Below are positions 1 through 9,319 of a stretch of DNA of 64,000 bases, one piece after another; position 1 is the stretch's first letter, and each line of letters begins with the position of its first letter. Both the position numbers and the translations under genes were made by a program. This DNA is from Nocardia blacklockiae (GTDB taxonomy: Bacteria > Actinomycetota > Actinomycetes > Mycobacteriales > Mycobacteriaceae): contig NZ_JADLRJ010000004.1 in the NCBI RefSeq assembly GCF_015477355.1, forward strand, positions 558,001 through 622,000. The letters are read 5' to 3'. The notes beneath the pieces are model-generated. The model ran no database searches. It saw only the letters and a list, made by a program, of their open reading frames with translations, and was not told the origin of the DNA.

Positions 1-405
1 TTCGTAGCGTCCGGCACCGAGCCGGGTGGTCCCGTCACGAGTCACCTCGGCGAGATCGAGCCCCGGCCCACTGCCCGGCACCCGGTACATCTCCTGTGCC
101 AAAAGGTCTTCGAACTGCTCGAAGGTGAGCAGATACCCGCGCGCGGCCGCACCCACCGGCCAATCCGCCTCGGGATGCTCGGCGTAGAACGCCACCCCGC
201 CGGTCCACACCGGGCTCTCCCACGCGAAGTAGATCGTGCCCGGCAACCGCAGCGGACGGCTCGCACGCGGCGGCGCGGGATCCCGGAACCCGGGGTAGGT
301 CCGCGGCGTACCCGGCGGATTCCCGCCGCGCCGGTAGTAATCCAGCCGCCGCGCGAACAGATTCGACCCGTACGCGGCGTACCAGACCCATCCCGTCGAG
401 CACAT
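1..405 (-). CDS. Gamma-glutamylcyclotransferase-fold protein (3' end cut by window)
   Basis: The reading frame starts with ATG at 405 and runs off the window start, so only about 135 residues are visible. The N-terminus reads MCSTGWVWYAAYGSNLFARR. The YGSNL motif shortly after the start is the hallmark of the gamma-glutamylcyclotransferase/AIG2 fold, where it forms the substrate loop. Actinobacterial homologues are often misannotated as histone deacetylase. A family enzyme would release 5-oxoproline from gamma-glutamyl amines, but the substrate here is unknown. It is divergent from the PadR gene, and the PadR palindrome lies just upstream of its start, so the same repressor could affect it. 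Confidence 0.75.
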   Translation of the reverse strand, partial: MCSTGWVWYAAYGSNLFARRLDYYRRGGNPPGTPRTYPGFRDPAPPRASRPLRLPGTIYFAWESPVWTGGVAFYAEHPEADWPVGAAARGYLLTFEQFEDLLAQEMYRVPGSGPGLDLAEVTRDGTTRLGAGRYE

Positions 406-429
406 GGGTGAGGATTCTACGGACGCTTG

Positions 430-465
430 CTATAGTCGAACTCGACTAAACGAGTTCGACTATAG
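430..465. promoter_or_regulatory. Perfect 15-bp inverted repeat, likely PadR operator
   Basis: The arms CTATAGTCGAACTCG (430-444) and CGAGTTCGACTATAG (451-465) are perfectly complementary around a 6-base centre. The left part also contains a smaller dyad, TAGTCGA-AC-TCGACTA. The element lies in the gap between the divergent cyclotransferase-like gene and the PadR gene, ends one base before the GGAGG ribosome site, and contains a TATAGT that could serve as a -10 element. PadR proteins usually bind such dyads at their own promoters, so this is very probably the autoregulatory operator. Confidence 0.85.
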
Positions 466-474
466 GGAGGATGC

Positions 475-1089
475 ATGGAGCGACCGCTGCGCGCAGTCGG
501 TTCGCCGCTCACCCTGGCGGTGCTGACGCTGCTCGCGGAGAAGCCGCGCCATCCGTACGAGATGAAGGTGACGCTCCGGGAGCGGCACATCGCGGAGACG
601 GTGAAGATGCGCGGCGGTTCGCTCTACGACACCATCGCCCGGCTCGAGCGGGCGGGCCTGCTCACCCCGACGGAGACGTCGCGGGCCGGCGCGCGACCGG
701 AGCGCACCGTCTACGCCATCACTGCGGCGGGACGAAATACCGTGCGCGAGTTGCTCTTCGAGTTCATCGGCGAACCGGTCAACGAATTCCCGCGCTTCGT
801 AGCCGGTCTCGCGCACCTCGCGGTACTCGGACCGAGCGATGCGGCAGCGCTGCTGCGCCGCCGTGCCGACCTGCTGGCCGCCCAATCCGAGCGCGCCGCA
901 AAGGAACTCGACGACGTCGCGGCCGACCTGCCGCGCGTGGTCCTGCTGGAGACCGAATATCTCGAGCGCATGCGCAGCACCGAGATCGACTGGCTGCGGC
1001 AGATTGCCACCGATATCGAAAATGGCCGAGTCGGGTGGCCGGAGCCCGAAAGCTTTTCCGGCACAGTACAAGAGGAGAGAACATCATGA
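475..1089 (+). CDS. PadR family transcriptional regulator
   Basis: A 204-residue protein with an N-terminal winged helix: LTLLAEKPRHPYEMK and GGSLYDTIARLERAGLL are the typical PadR recognition segments. A helical C-terminal half (PF10400-like) for dimerisation follows. ATG at 475 was chosen because GGAGG lies at 466-470; an ATG at 471 is out of frame. The last four bases overlap the start of the F420-type oxidoreductase gene (ATGA), so the two are translationally coupled. It presumably represses this two-gene operon through the palindrome at 430-465 and is released by an unknown ligand. Confidence 0.9.
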   Translation: MERPLRAVGSPLTLAVLTLLAEKPRHPYEMKVTLRERHIAETVKMRGGSLYDTIARLERAGLLTPTETSRAGARPERTVYAITAAGRNTVRELLFEFIGEPVNEFPRFVAGLAHLAVLGPSDAAALLRRRADLLAAQSERAAKELDDVAADLPRVVLLETEYLERMRSTEIDWLRQIATDIENGRVGWPEPESFSGTVQEERTS

Positions 1090-1544
1090 GCAGTACCGAT
1101 ATCGACCGACTGCGGCGCCGACTGAAGCCGGTGAACAAGGTGATCATCGCGTTGCAGCGGGTCGGCCTGGCGCTCGGCACCATGCACGTGCTCTCGGTCC
1201 CCGGCCGCAAGTCCGGCGAGCTGCGCACCACCCCGGTCTCCCCGCTGACCGTGGCCGGAACCACCTATGTCGTCGGCGGTTTCGAGAAGGCGGACTGGGT
1301 GAAGAACGCCCGCGCCGCGGGATGGGGTGAACTGACCAGAGGCCGCCGCCGCCAACGTGTCGCCCTGACCGAACTGCCCGTCGAGGAGCGCGCCCCGATC
1401 CTCCGCGCCTTTCCCACCGAGGTCCCCCACGGCGTCCAGTTCTTCGTCAAGACCGGAGTGGTCACCTCCCCGGATCCCGAGGCCTTCGCCGCAGCCGCTC
1501 CCCGCTGCCCGGTCTTCCGCATAGACCCCCTCCCCGAGCAGTAA
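1086..1544 (+). CDS. Nitroreductase-family deazaflavin (F420)-dependent oxidoreductase, DDN-like
   Basis: A 152-residue protein of the flavin/deazaflavin-dependent nitroreductase family. The core VLSVPGRKSGELRTTPVSPL and the following YVVGGFEKADWVKNARAAG match the F420-binding split barrel that in mycobacteria includes Ddn. Members reduce quinones or xenobiotics with F420H2; the substrate here is unknown. It overlaps the upstream PadR gene by four bases and should be induced when PadR is released. It converges on the HIT gene 21 bases away, with no obvious terminator hairpin between them. Confidence 0.85.
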   Translation: MSSTDIDRLRRRLKPVNKVIIALQRVGLALGTMHVLSVPGRKSGELRTTPVSPLTVAGTTYVVGGFEKADWVKNARAAGWGELTRGRRRQRVALTELPVEERAPILRAFPTEVPHGVQFFVKTGVVTSPDPEAFAAAAPRCPVFRIDPLPEQ

Positions 1545-1565
1545 TCCGAGGCGGTAGCGCGCGGC

Positions 1566-2060
1566 TCAGTTCTGTGTTCCGGAGAAGTCGAGAGCTCGCC
1601 GGAGCGCTTCGACATCCCTCGCCAGCACGTCCTCGGGAATTGTCGGTTGGGGTCCGTCCGACGGTTGCAGTGGAAAAGGCAGACCCGGCCGGGGATCGTT
1701 GTCCCGGTAGCGCGGCAGGAGGTGGGTGTGGAGGTGCGGCAGGGTGTTGCCCAGCGTCTCGTAGTTCATTTTCAACGGCCGAAAGTGCGCCGCCACGGCG
1801 CGGGCGACCGTCATCACTCCGCGCCAGTACTCCTCGGACTCGGCAGCGGACAGTTCATACGGCTCGGTCACGTGCCGACCACGCCAGATGACGACCGCGT
1901 ACCCACGCTGAATATCGGCACGCTGCAACGCCGCGTCGACATGCCGCGTCCGATAGATCGTGATCCCGTACTCGTCCGAGTCCGGCCGCGCGGAATCGCA
2001 CATCGGACAACCGATTCCGCGCGTCAGGTCGTCCCAATCGGCGGGCCACTCCCCACCCAT
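1566..2060 (-). CDS. HIT family protein (histidine triad)
   Basis: A 164-residue histidine-triad nucleotide hydrolase or transferase. The signature HLHTH near residue 115 supplies the H-x-H-x-H active site. CPMC near residue 18 resembles a zinc-binding pair, as in some HIT proteins. Its ATG overlaps the stop of ccsB by one base (TGATG), so it is the last gene of the cytochrome c maturation run. A link to cytochrome assembly is suggested only by position. The exact nucleotide substrate cannot be read from the sequence. Confidence 0.85.
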   Translation of the reverse strand: MGGEWPADWDDLTRGIGCPMCDSARPDSDEYGITIYRTRHVDAALQRADIQRGYAVVIWRGRHVTEPYELSAAESEEYWRGVMTVARAVAAHFRPLKMNYETLGNTLPHLHTHLLPRYRDNDPRPGLPFPLQPSDGPQPTIPEDVLARDVEALRRALDFSGTQN

Positions 2061-3022
2061 CAGTTCAGCCCCGCGTAGCTGTGCAGCCCGCTCACCACAA
2101 TGTTGATGATGAAGAGGTTGAAGAGCATGGCCACGAAACCGGCGACGTTGATCCAGGCGGCCTTGGTGTCGCGCCAGCCGGAGGTGGCGCGGGCGTGCAG
2201 GTAGGCGGCGTAGACGACCCAGGCGATGAAGGAGACGGTTTCCTTCGGGTCCCAGCCCCAGAAGCGGCCCCAGGCGGATTCGGCCCAGATCGCGCCGAGG
2301 ATGACGCCGGTGCCGAACAGGGGGAAGCCGACGATGGTGGTCTTGTAGGCCAGGCGGTCCAGGGCGCGGGCGTCGGGGAGGCGGCGGGCCAGGGCACCGA
2401 GGATGTTGTTCGACTCCTGGCCTTCCGGCTGGCGCAGCCGCAGCAGGAACAGCAGGCTCGCCACGCCGGACAGCATGAAGATGCCGCTGCCGACACTGAC
2501 GACGGTGACGTGGATGGGCAGCCAGAACGACTTCAGCGCCGGAACCACCGGCGCCGCTTCGGCATACAGCACCTGCCCGGCCAGGAACATCAGGATCAGC
2601 ACGGGCACGAGCAGGAACACCCACATCGAGCGGTAGCGCCGCTCGTGCATGAACACCACGCCCGTCACCGCCGCCGCGGCGGTGGCCATCGTGATGAACT
2701 CGTACATGTTCCCCAGCGGGAAGCGGTGGGTGGCGAAGCCGCGCAACACGATCGAGGCCAGATGCAGGCCGATCGCGACGAACAGCACCGCGAAGGCCAT
2801 GTTGCCGAGCCGCTCCGGCAGCGGCCGTGAGGGCGCGGCCTCGACCCGGCCGGGCACCGCCGCGTCCCCGCCGCCGACGGTGACGAGCTCCCGTTCGCTG
2901 GTCGCGCGGTTGCGCGCCGACGCGTACTGGACGATCAGCATCGCCAGCACCAGGACGTAGATGACCCACGCCGTCTTGAAGGCGAGATTGCTGTATCCGG
3001 CGAGAGTTTCGTCGATCGTCAT
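2060..3022 (-). CDS. ccsB: Cytochrome c biogenesis protein CcsB (haem handling, system II)
   Basis: A 320-residue polytopic membrane protein with about eight hydrophobic segments. It carries the tryptophan-rich haem-binding loop around WGRFWGWDPKET that marks CcsA/CcsB haem exporters, plus conserved histidines flanking it (for example IHVT and LHSY). With ResB it moves haem across the membrane and attaches it to apocytochrome c. ATG at 3022 is used; longer in-frame extensions run into the resB end and lack membrane character. The start is two bases after the resB stop. It corresponds to Rv0529 (ccsA) by position. Confidence 0.93.
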   Translation of the reverse strand: MTIDETLAGYSNLAFKTAWVIYVLVLAMLIVQYASARNRATSERELVTVGGGDAAVPGRVEAAPSRPLPERLGNMAFAVLFVAIGLHLASIVLRGFATHRFPLGNMYEFITMATAAAAVTGVVFMHERRYRSMWVFLLVPVLILMFLAGQVLYAEAAPVVPALKSFWLPIHVTVVSVGSGIFMLSGVASLLFLLRLRQPEGQESNNILGALARRLPDARALDRLAYKTTIVGFPLFGTGVILGAIWAESAWGRFWGWDPKETVSFIAWVVYAAYLHARATSGWRDTKAAWINVAGFVAMLFNLFIINIVVSGLHSYAGLN

Positions 3023-3024
3023 GG

Positions 3025-4656
3025 TCACTCTCTCGTGCTCTCGGTGCGGTGCTCCGGGGTGCTGTCCAGCAGTCGGGTGCGCAGGCGGTCGAACTCGCCG
3101 CCCCAACCGGCCTGGTCGGTGCGGGCCAGACCGCCCATCTCTACTACGGTACGTCGTTCACCGTCGGCGGCGGCGTCGGGGTAGGCGCGCAACCAGATCC
3201 GGCGGCGCTTCACCAGCAGCGAGACCAGCAGCCCGGCCATCATCGTCAGCGCGCAGGCCAGCACCCAGCCCTGCGCCGGGTCGTGCGAGACCTGGAGATT
3301 CGCGTATTCCTTCGCGCCGTCGAAGGTCACCTTGGTGCCGTCGGAGAGGGTGGCCGACTCGCCGGGGCGCAGGTTCACCCGCTGTTCCTTGGTGAGCCGC
3401 CCCTGCTTGATCATCTCCGAGTCGAGCGCGAACAGCGACTGGGCGCGGCCGGTGTCCAGGCCGGTTTCGCCGCGATAGATGTCGATGGCCACCGCGGGAT
3501 CGGTGAGCGCCGGATACGAGGAGGTCAGCAGGCTGCCGTGCAGCAGAGCGGTCGGGGCGAACAGGCCCTCGATCGCGATCTGGTGCTTGCGGCGCTCCTG
3601 CTCGGTGCCGAACATGCCGCCGGGCGGGTCGAAACGCATGACGCCGCTGGACAGGAAGGTGGTCCCGTCGTCGGGTCGCCACTGGGTGGTCTCGGTGCGG
3701 GTCTGCCCGTCGGGGTAGGTGACGGTGAAGGTCGGCGCGTAGCCGTGTCCCTGCAGGTAGACGCGGTCGCCGGAGACGCGCAGCGGATGGTTCACCTGGA
3801 TCGTGGTGTCGCGCCAGGTATCGCTGACGAGGTCGGCGCCCGCCTGGTAGGAGATGTCGGCGGTGAACATCTCGGCCTGCCCGTTGGGCAGGTAGTCGGC
3901 GCGGAAGTCCTTCACCCGCACGCACATCGGGGCCAGGCCGGTGCCGTCGTTGACGCGGCCGGCGCGGAAGGAGTCGAACGCGGCCGTCGAGGTGGTGCAG
4001 AAGCCCGGGCCGTTGTCGGCGACGACGATGACGCTGCCCTCGTACCCGAACAGCCGCCCGGCCGCCACCGCCACCAGCAGTCCGACCAGGGCCAGGTGGA
4101 AGACGAGATTGCCGAGTTCGCGGAAGTAGCCCTTCTCCGCGGACAGGGTCACGTCCTCGTCCCCCCGACGTTCGACGACGCGCCAGCCGCGCAGTTCCGC
4201 ACGGGCCTTGGCGATCACGTCGGCGGCGGCGTCGGGGGTGGTGGTCGAGTGGTGGTGCGGCAGCCGGGTCAGGTTGCGCGGCGCCGGCACCGGCTGGGTG
4301 CGCCAGGCCTTGTAGTGGTCGAACACGCGCGGCACGATGCAGCCCACCAGCGACACGAACAGCAGCACGTAGACCGCGGTGAACCAGAAGCTGGAGAACA
4401 CGTCGAACAGTTGCAGCCGGTCCATCCACGGGCCGAGGGTGGGCCGGTCCGCGATGTACTTGTCGACCTTCTGGGTGTTCAGGTTGCGTTGCGGCAGCAG
4501 GGCGCCGGGGATGGCGGCCAGCGCCAGCAGGAACAGCAGCATCAGCGCGGTGCGCATGCTGGTGAGCCCGCGCCAGGTGTTGCGCAGCACGGCCCACGCG
4601 CGGCGCGGGACGGAGGGGCGGGACGGGCGGGCGGGTGCGGGAGTCGTCGTTGTCAT
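3025..4656 (-). CDS. resB: Cytochrome c biogenesis protein ResB
   Basis: A 543-residue ResB/Ccs1 protein. A short basic N-terminus is followed by a transmembrane segment (about 35-52), a second near residue 90, a third near residue 185, a large extracytoplasmic domain, and a final transmembrane helix near residue 455 before a charged cytoplasmic tail. This topology is typical of the partner that binds CcsB and presents apocytochrome c for haem ligation. Its ATG is one base from the ccdA stop, and its stop is two bases from the ccsB start, so it sits in a tight operon. Confidence 0.93.
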   Translation of the reverse strand: MTTTTPAPARPSRPSVPRRAWAVLRNTWRGLTSMRTALMLLFLLALAAIPGALLPQRNLNTQKVDKYIADRPTLGPWMDRLQLFDVFSSFWFTAVYVLLFVSLVGCIVPRVFDHYKAWRTQPVPAPRNLTRLPHHHSTTTPDAAADVIAKARAELRGWRVVERRGDEDVTLSAEKGYFRELGNLVFHLALVGLLVAVAAGRLFGYEGSVIVVADNGPGFCTTSTAAFDSFRAGRVNDGTGLAPMCVRVKDFRADYLPNGQAEMFTADISYQAGADLVSDTWRDTTIQVNHPLRVSGDRVYLQGHGYAPTFTVTYPDGQTRTETTQWRPDDGTTFLSSGVMRFDPPGGMFGTEQERRKHQIAIEGLFAPTALLHGSLLTSSYPALTDPAVAIDIYRGETGLDTGRAQSLFALDSEMIKQGRLTKEQRVNLRPGESATLSDGTKVTFDGAKEYANLQVSHDPAQGWVLACALTMMAGLLVSLLVKRRRIWLRAYPDAAADGERRTVVEMGGLARTDQAGWGGEFDRLRTRLLDSTPEHRTESTRE

Positions 4657-4657
4657 G

Positions 4658-5464
4658 TCAGATCGGGAGGGTCACCTGGGAGACGAATACATTGCGAACC
4701 CACCCGACGAACTGGTCCCACAAACCGGTGACCAGCGCGACGCCGACGGCGACGAGCAGGATCCCCCCGATGATCTGGATGGTGCGCGAATTACGCCGCA
4801 GCCAGCCGACACCGCGCAGCGCGCTGGCCGACCCGAACGCCAGGATCACGAACGGCAGACCCAGACCCAGGCAGTACGCCACGATCAGCACCACGCCCCG
4901 GACGGCGGTGGTGCCTTCGGTGCCGGCCGAGACGGCCATCACGCCGGACAGGGTCGGTCCGAGACAGGGCGTCCAGCCGAGCGCGAACACCGCGCCCAGC
5001 AGCGGCGCGCCGACCACGCCGGTCAGCCGCCGCGGATGCATCCGGGTGTCGCGCTGCAACGCCGGGATCAGGCCGAGGAACACCAGGCCCATCACGATCG
5101 TGACGACGCCGCCGAGACGTTGCAGCAGTTCACGATTCACGTTCAGGGTCTGGATGAGGCCGAAGACGGTCGCCGACGCCAGCACGAACACGACCGTGAA
5201 CCCGGCCACGAACAGGCCCGCCGCGCCCGCGACCCGCAGCCGCCCGGCCTGCGTGGCCGTGGCCTTGCCCGCCACCGTGGCCGGCGGCGCCTCGGCGCCC
5301 ACCAATCCCGCGAGATACGACAGGTAGCCCGGCACCAGCGGCACCACGCACGGCGAGGCGAACGACACCAGCCCGGCGAGCACGCAGGCGCCGAGCGCGA
5401 GCAGCAGCGGACCCGAGGCCGCGGTCTGCTGGAACGAATCCCCCACCGCCGCATACACACTCAT
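4658..5464 (-). CDS. ccdA: Cytochrome c biogenesis protein CcdA (DsbD-like thiol transporter)
   Basis: A 268-residue membrane protein with six predicted helices. Two conserved cysteines sit in the helices: [13 protein letters not shown] near residue 40 and [12 protein letters not shown] near residue 165. These are the redox pair that carries electrons from cytoplasmic thioredoxin to an extracytoplasmic acceptor. The acceptor is probably the TlpA-like lipoprotein encoded just upstream, which would keep the apocytochrome CxxCH cysteines reduced. Start ATG at 5464 gives the usual family length. Confidence 0.93.
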   Translation of the reverse strand: MSVYAAVGDSFQQTAASGPLLLALGACVLAGLVSFASPCVVPLVPGYLSYLAGLVGAEAPPATVAGKATATQAGRLRVAGAAGLFVAGFTVVFVLASATVFGLIQTLNVNRELLQRLGGVVTIVMGLVFLGLIPALQRDTRMHPRRLTGVVGAPLLGAVFALGWTPCLGPTLSGVMAVSAGTEGTTAVRGVVLIVAYCLGLGLPFVILAFGSASALRGVGWLRRNSRTIQIIGGILLVAVGVALVTGLWDQFVGWVRNVFVSQVTLPI

Positions 5465-5507
5465 CGCAACCACCGCCGCGCCCGGGGTGCCGGACGCTGT
5501 ACCGATC

Positions 5508-6155
5508 TCACTGCGCACCCTCCGCGGCGATGCGGTCGACGGCCTGCTGGAGATCCGCGGCGAGCAGGGAGCGCAGGAACACCGCGGCCACCCGGTGCTG
5601 CCGATCCAGGACCAGGGTGGTGGGGATGACGCTGGTGGGAAACTTGCCGCCGAGGGCGAGCAGGGTGCGCATCTCCGGGTCGTAGATCGAGGGATAGCCG
5701 ACGTGGAAGTCGGTGACGAAGTCCTGGGCCTTGTCCCGCTGCGGGTCACGGACATTGATGCCGAGGAACGCCACACCGCGCGCCTTGGACTGCTCGTAGA
5801 CCTGTTCCAGCGCCGGCGCCTCGGAACGGCACGGGCCGCACCACTGGCCCCAGAGATTCAGCACCACCACTTGATTCGGGAAATCGGACACCGACACGGT
5901 CTTGCCGGTCAGCAGCTCCGGTCCGGACAGCTTGCCGATGGTGCCGCGCGTCGCGGGCGGGTCGTAGTAGATGTCGGTCTTGCCGCCGGGCGACACGAAG
6001 TCGAAGGTGCCGCCGGTGGCCACCGCGTCGGTGCCGGTCGAACAGCCGGCGAGCGCGGCGATCAGGGCGACGCAGGCGGCCAGCACGGCACTCGAGCGCC
6101 GATACCGAACCAGGATGCCGCGCCGCTCGACCTGCTCGCCCGCCCGACCGTTCAC
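5508..6155 (-). CDS. TlpA/ResA-like thioredoxin-fold lipoprotein
   Basis: A 215-residue protein with an N-terminal hydrophobic segment ending in a lipobox, ALAGCS, so it is probably membrane-anchored outside the cytoplasm. The thioredoxin motif WCGPC lies in the segment [18 protein letters not shown], followed by the cis-proline region FPTSVIPTT. It should reduce apocytochrome c disulfides with electrons from CcdA. GTG at 6155 was chosen because it overlaps the upstream phosphatase stop as GTGA, the coupling style seen repeatedly here. It matches Rv0526 by position. Confidence 0.9.
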   Translation of the reverse strand: MNGRAGEQVERRGILVRYRRSSAVLAACVALIAALAGCSTGTDAVATGGTFDFVSPGGKTDIYYDPPATRGTIGKLSGPELLTGKTVSVSDFPNQVVVLNLWGQWCGPCRSEAPALEQVYEQSKARGVAFLGINVRDPQRDKAQDFVTDFHVGYPSIYDPEMRTLLALGGKFPTSVIPTTLVLDRQHRVAAVFLRSLLAADLQQAVDRIAAEGAQ

Positions 6156-6943
6156 GCCCCGGTCACCCGCGGATCCGACTCGCCTGCGGGCTCGGAGTAG
6201 ACGATGTCGATGAGCGTGTCGCCCTGGTAGACGAGCGAGGTCACCGAGGCCAGCGAGCACTGCCGCGCGCGCGGATCGTGCCACAGGCGCTTGCCCTCGA
6301 GGAAGCGGCGCAGCGTCCACACCGGCAGCTGGTGCGAGACCAGCACCGCCTCGTGGCCCGCCGCCTCCACCCGCGCCTTGTTCACCGCGGCCAGCATGCG
6401 GTGCGCGATCTGCAGATACGGCTCGCCCCACGACGGGGTGAACGGGTCGCGCAGCTTCCACCAGTGCCGCGGCTTGCGCAGCGCGCCGTCGCCGACCGAG
6501 ACCCGCAGGCCCTCGAAGGTGTTGCCGGCCTCGATCAGGTTGTCGTCGGTGCGCACGACCACGCCGTGCTGCACGGCGATGGGCTCGGCGGTCTCCTGCG
6601 CGCGCTGCAGCGGCGAGGCGACCACCAGCGAGATGTCGTGGTCGGCCAGCGAGCGAGCCACCGCGCCGGCCTGCGAGCGCCCCGCCACCGACAGGCTGAA
6701 GCCGGGCAGCCGCCCGTAGAGGATGCCCTTCGGGTTGTGCACCTCGCCGTGCCGCATGACGTGCACGATGGTCTCGGTGTCGGACGCGACGTGCGCGGGC
6801 AGCGACCGGGCCGCGCCGGAGTCGGTGCCGGTCCGCGATTCGGCGGGGGCCGAGCGCGGCGCGTCCTTCGGCTCGGGAGCCGTGGTGTCGGCGACGGAAG
6901 GGGTGGGAACTGAGCCTGATTCGAGCTGTTCGGAATCGCTCAC
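6152..6943 (-). CDS. Histidine phosphatase family protein
   Basis: A 263-residue protein. The first 55 residues are polar, Pro/Ala/Ser-rich and probably disordered; the catalytic domain opens with [12 protein letters not shown], the RHG motif whose histidine is phosphorylated. The second active-site histidine is in [11 protein letters not shown] phosphoglycerate mutase role is unlikely because gpm1 is elsewhere in the window; a small-molecule phosphatase is more likely. GTG at 6943 overlaps the hemL stop as GTGA. The gene is conserved between hemL and the thioredoxin gene in M. tuberculosis (Rv0525). Confidence 0.85.
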   Translation of the reverse strand: MSDSEQLESGSVPTPSVADTTAPEPKDAPRSAPAESRTGTDSGAARSLPAHVASDTETIVHVMRHGEVHNPKGILYGRLPGFSLSVAGRSQAGAVARSLADHDISLVVASPLQRAQETAEPIAVQHGVVVRTDDNLIEAGNTFEGLRVSVGDGALRKPRHWWKLRDPFTPSWGEPYLQIAHRMLAAVNKARVEAAGHEAVLVSHQLPVWTLRRFLEGKRLWHDPRARQCSLASVTSLVYQGDTLIDIVYSEPAGESDPRVTGA

Positions 6944-8277
6944 GCGCGGGATCCTTCGGGTGTGGCGGCCGCTGCCGCCGCCGCGGCGGCGGGCAGGGCG
7001 GCGGCGATACGGGCGAATGCGTCCTCGTCGAGCGCCGCGGAGACGAACCACGCCTCGAACGCGCTCGGCGGCGCGTACACGCCGCGCTCGAGCAGGGCGT
7101 GGAAGAAGGCGGGGAAGCGCCAGGTCGCGCAGGCCTTGGCGGCGGCGTAATCGGTCACCGGTTCGTCGGCGAAGAACACGCTCACCATATTGCCCGCGAA
7201 TTGGACCACGTGGGCGACGCCGGCGGCGGTGAGCGCCTCGGTGATCAGCGTGCCGAGCCGCTGGGCGTTGCGGTCCAGCGCGGCGTACACGGCGTCGTCG
7301 GCCGCGCGCAGGGTCGCCAGGCCCGCGGCCACCGCGACCGGATTCCCGGACAGCGTGCCCGCCTGGTAGACCGGGCCGTTCGGGGCGAGGCGGTCCATCA
7401 CGTCGGCGCGGCCGCCGAACGCCGCGGCCGGGAGCCCGCCGCTCATCACCTTGCCGAAGGTGTAGAGGTCGCCCGCGACGCCGTCCAGGCCGTACCATCC
7501 GGCCGGGCTCACCCGGAAGCCGGTCATCACCTCGTCCATGATGAGCAGCGCGCCGAACTCGCTGGTCAGGCGGCGTAGGCCGGCGTTGAAACCGGGCAGC
7601 GGCGGGACCGCGCCCATATTGCCCGCGGCCGCCTCGGTGATGACGCACGCGATCTCGTCCGGATGCGCGGCGAACGCGGCGGCCACGGCGTCGAGGTCGT
7701 TGTAGGGCAGCACCAGGGTGTCGGCGGCCTGCGCGCCGGTGACGCCGGGCGAGGTCGGCAGGCCGAGTGTCGCCACCCCCGAGCCCGCGTCGGCGAGCAG
7801 CGCGTCGACGTGCCCGTGGTAGCAGCCCGCGAATTTGATGATCTTGCTGCGGCCGGTGAAACCGCGGGCCAGCCGGACCGCGCTCATGGTGGCCTCGGTG
7901 CCGGAGTTGACCAGCCGCACCCGCTGCACCGGATCGACCCGCGCGGCCAGGGTTTCGGCCAGTTCGATCTCCGCCTCGGTCGGCGCGCCGAACGACAGGC
8001 CGCCGCTCGCGGCCCGCTGCACCGCCGCCACGACGTCCGGGTGCGCGTGGCCCAGGATCATCGGGCCCCACGACGACACCAGGTCGACGTACTCGTTGCC
8101 GTCGGCGTCGGTGAGGGTGCTGCCGCGCGCCGAGGCGATGAATCGTGGTGTGCCGCCGACGGACTGGAAGGCTCGCACGGGCGAATTCACGCCGCCGGGG
8201 ATGATCGCGGCGGCGCGTTCGAACAGGCGGGCGGAGACCGGCACGGGCACCTGGGTGGCGCGCGGAGATGAACTCAC
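6940..8277 (-). CDS. hemL: Glutamate-1-semialdehyde 2,1-aminomutase
   Basis: A 445-residue PLP enzyme converting glutamate-1-semialdehyde to 5-aminolevulinate in the C5 haem pathway, acting after HemA. It shows [19 protein letters not shown] for cofactor phosphate, MDEVMTGFR with the cofactor aspartate, and TFGKVMSGG with the Schiff-base lysine near residue 276. The C-terminus is extended by an alanine tract (AAAAAAAAA). GTG at 8277 gives the usual start; the frame is open to 8346, but that extension is not protein-like. It heads the run that continues into the ccs genes, tying haem synthesis to cytochrome c assembly. Confidence 0.96.
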   Translation of the reverse strand: MSSSPRATQVPVPVSARLFERAAAIIPGGVNSPVRAFQSVGGTPRFIASARGSTLTDADGNEYVDLVSSWGPMILGHAHPDVVAAVQRAASGGLSFGAPTEAEIELAETLAARVDPVQRVRLVNSGTEATMSAVRLARGFTGRSKIIKFAGCYHGHVDALLADAGSGVATLGLPTSPGVTGAQAADTLVLPYNDLDAVAAAFAAHPDEIACVITEAAAGNMGAVPPLPGFNAGLRRLTSEFGALLIMDEVMTGFRVSPAGWYGLDGVAGDLYTFGKVMSGGLPAAAFGGRADVMDRLAPNGPVYQAGTLSGNPVAVAAGLATLRAADDAVYAALDRNAQRLGTLITEALTAAGVAHVVQFAGNMVSVFFADEPVTDYAAAKACATWRFPAFFHALLERGVYAPPSAFEAWFVSAALDEDAFARIAAALPAAAAAAAAATPEGSRA

Positions 8278-8354
8278 GGCCTCCAGTGTCGCAGTAGTGC
8301 CCCGGCCCGTCGACGACAGGGTGTAGTGGGGTGAGCCACGGCACACCGCCGGGC

Positions 8355-8377
8355 TGCGGTCGCTGCTTGCGACCGCA
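8355..8377. other. 9-bp perfect hairpin in the hemL upstream gap
   Basis: TGCGGTCGC (8355-8363) and GCGACCGCA (8369-8377) form a perfect stem with a five-base loop. It lies about 80 bases upstream of the hemL start and 150 upstream of the divergent secreted-protein gene. No U tract follows on either strand, so a terminator is not clear. It could be an operator, a leader-RNA structure or chance in GC-rich DNA. The rest of 8278-8528 shows nothing recognisable apart from the GGGAGGGA ribosome site of the next gene. Confidence 0.4.
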
Positions 8378-8528
8378 TGGCCAAGAGTTTGCCCCGAGGC
8401 CGGGGCGTCCTTCCGCTCTCGGATCGGAACGGCAACACGCCGGGAGGTCTTTCCGCCCAGTTCAATCGCTGAGTGATTGCTTCTACGTACGCTCGACGGA
8501 CGACTCAGCTACGGCCGGGAGGGATTTC

Positions 8529-8915
8529 ATGCGCATCACCCTGCTCAGCACCGCCCTGTTCATCGCCGGCATCGCCGCCGCGCTCGCCGGCGCCGGCCAG
8601 GCCGCGGCGGGCGTCCCGGTCGCACAGCCGGATCAGGGACGGATCGGTTTCGCGCTGTCCCACGGCGAGACCGCCGCGCTCGCCGACGGCCCGATGCCCG
8701 CCCTGGTCACCAAGGTGATCCCGCAGAGCAGGATGGGCGCGGGCCTGCACCCGGAGACCGACCTCTACCGCGACGACAGCGGCAACGTCCACGCCTCGCT
8801 GCGCCAGGTGATCATGGAGGCCGCCGACCACCCGGACGGCACCGTCACCGTCTTCCTCAACGCCCCCGGCACCCACGGCTCCCGGCTGATCGACATCTAC
8901 CAGCGCTGGGGCTGA
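8529..8915 (+). CDS. Small secreted protein of unknown function
   Basis: A 128-residue protein with a clear signal peptide (hydrophobic stretch about residues 3-25, with an AGQAAAG cleavage-type region). The mature part, about 100 residues, has no cysteine. The region PQSRMGAGLHPETDLYRDDSG is the only distinctive stretch; I do not recognise a domain. A strong ribosome site, GGGAGGGA, sits just before ATG 8529. It is divergent from hemL. Secretion is well supported; function is unknown. Confidence 0.75.
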   Translation: MRITLLSTALFIAGIAAALAGAGQAAAGVPVAQPDQGRIGFALSHGETAALADGPMPALVTKVIPQSRMGAGLHPETDLYRDDSGNVHASLRQVIMEAADHPDGTVTVFLNAPGTHGSRLIDIYQRWG

Positions 8916-8987
8916 GTCCCCACGCCGCAATACGGGCGCCCCGGCATCGAACCTCAGCGCCTGGTTGTGGCTCGAGCAACGCCGCCC

Positions 8988-9236
8988 TCAGGACAGCGGC
9001 ACTCCTAGGCAGAAGACAGCGAATCCCGTTGTCAGCAGGCAGTTCAGCGGATTCGGCAACACATCCAGCAGTCCGGACGGCGCGATAGGCGCGGGGTCGG
9101 TGGCGACGGCTGCCGCGGGAGCAACTTCCGCAGTCGCGGAGTCGGCGGCCGCGGCGGGGAGGGTGGTGGCAGCGCCGACGGCTCCGGTGGCCAGCACGGC
9201 GAGGGCGATGCGTCTCACGAGCTCTGTGCGCTTCAT
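8988..9236 (-). CDS. Small secreted or cell-wall protein, 82 residues
   Basis: A signal peptide (KRTELVRR, then hydrophobic residues to LPAAAA) is followed by an Ala/Pro-rich mature part of about 50 residues. The C-terminal half contains two cysteines (NPLNCLLTTGFAVFCLG) that could form a disulfide or a hydrophobic hairpin. ATG 9236 is preferred over ATG 9245 three codons upstream because it puts the basic KRTELVRR directly at the N-terminus. It converges on the 128-residue secreted-protein gene. Function unknown. Confidence 0.6.
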   Translation of the reverse strand: MKRTELVRRIALAVLATGAVGAATTLPAAAADSATAEVAPAAAVATDPAPIAPSGLLDVLPNPLNCLLTTGFAVFCLGVPLS

Positions 9237-9319
9237 ATCGACCATTGTCCGGCGCGAGCGGCGACACTCAACCGCGCCGCACCGCCACGCCGACCACGAA
9301 AACGCCTGCCGGACAACCG

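Noticed and set aside
1566-2969. Minus-strand 467-codon frame joining HIT and part of ccsB
   Set aside because: Only its last 164 codons look like protein; the upstream part is an alternate frame of ccsB.
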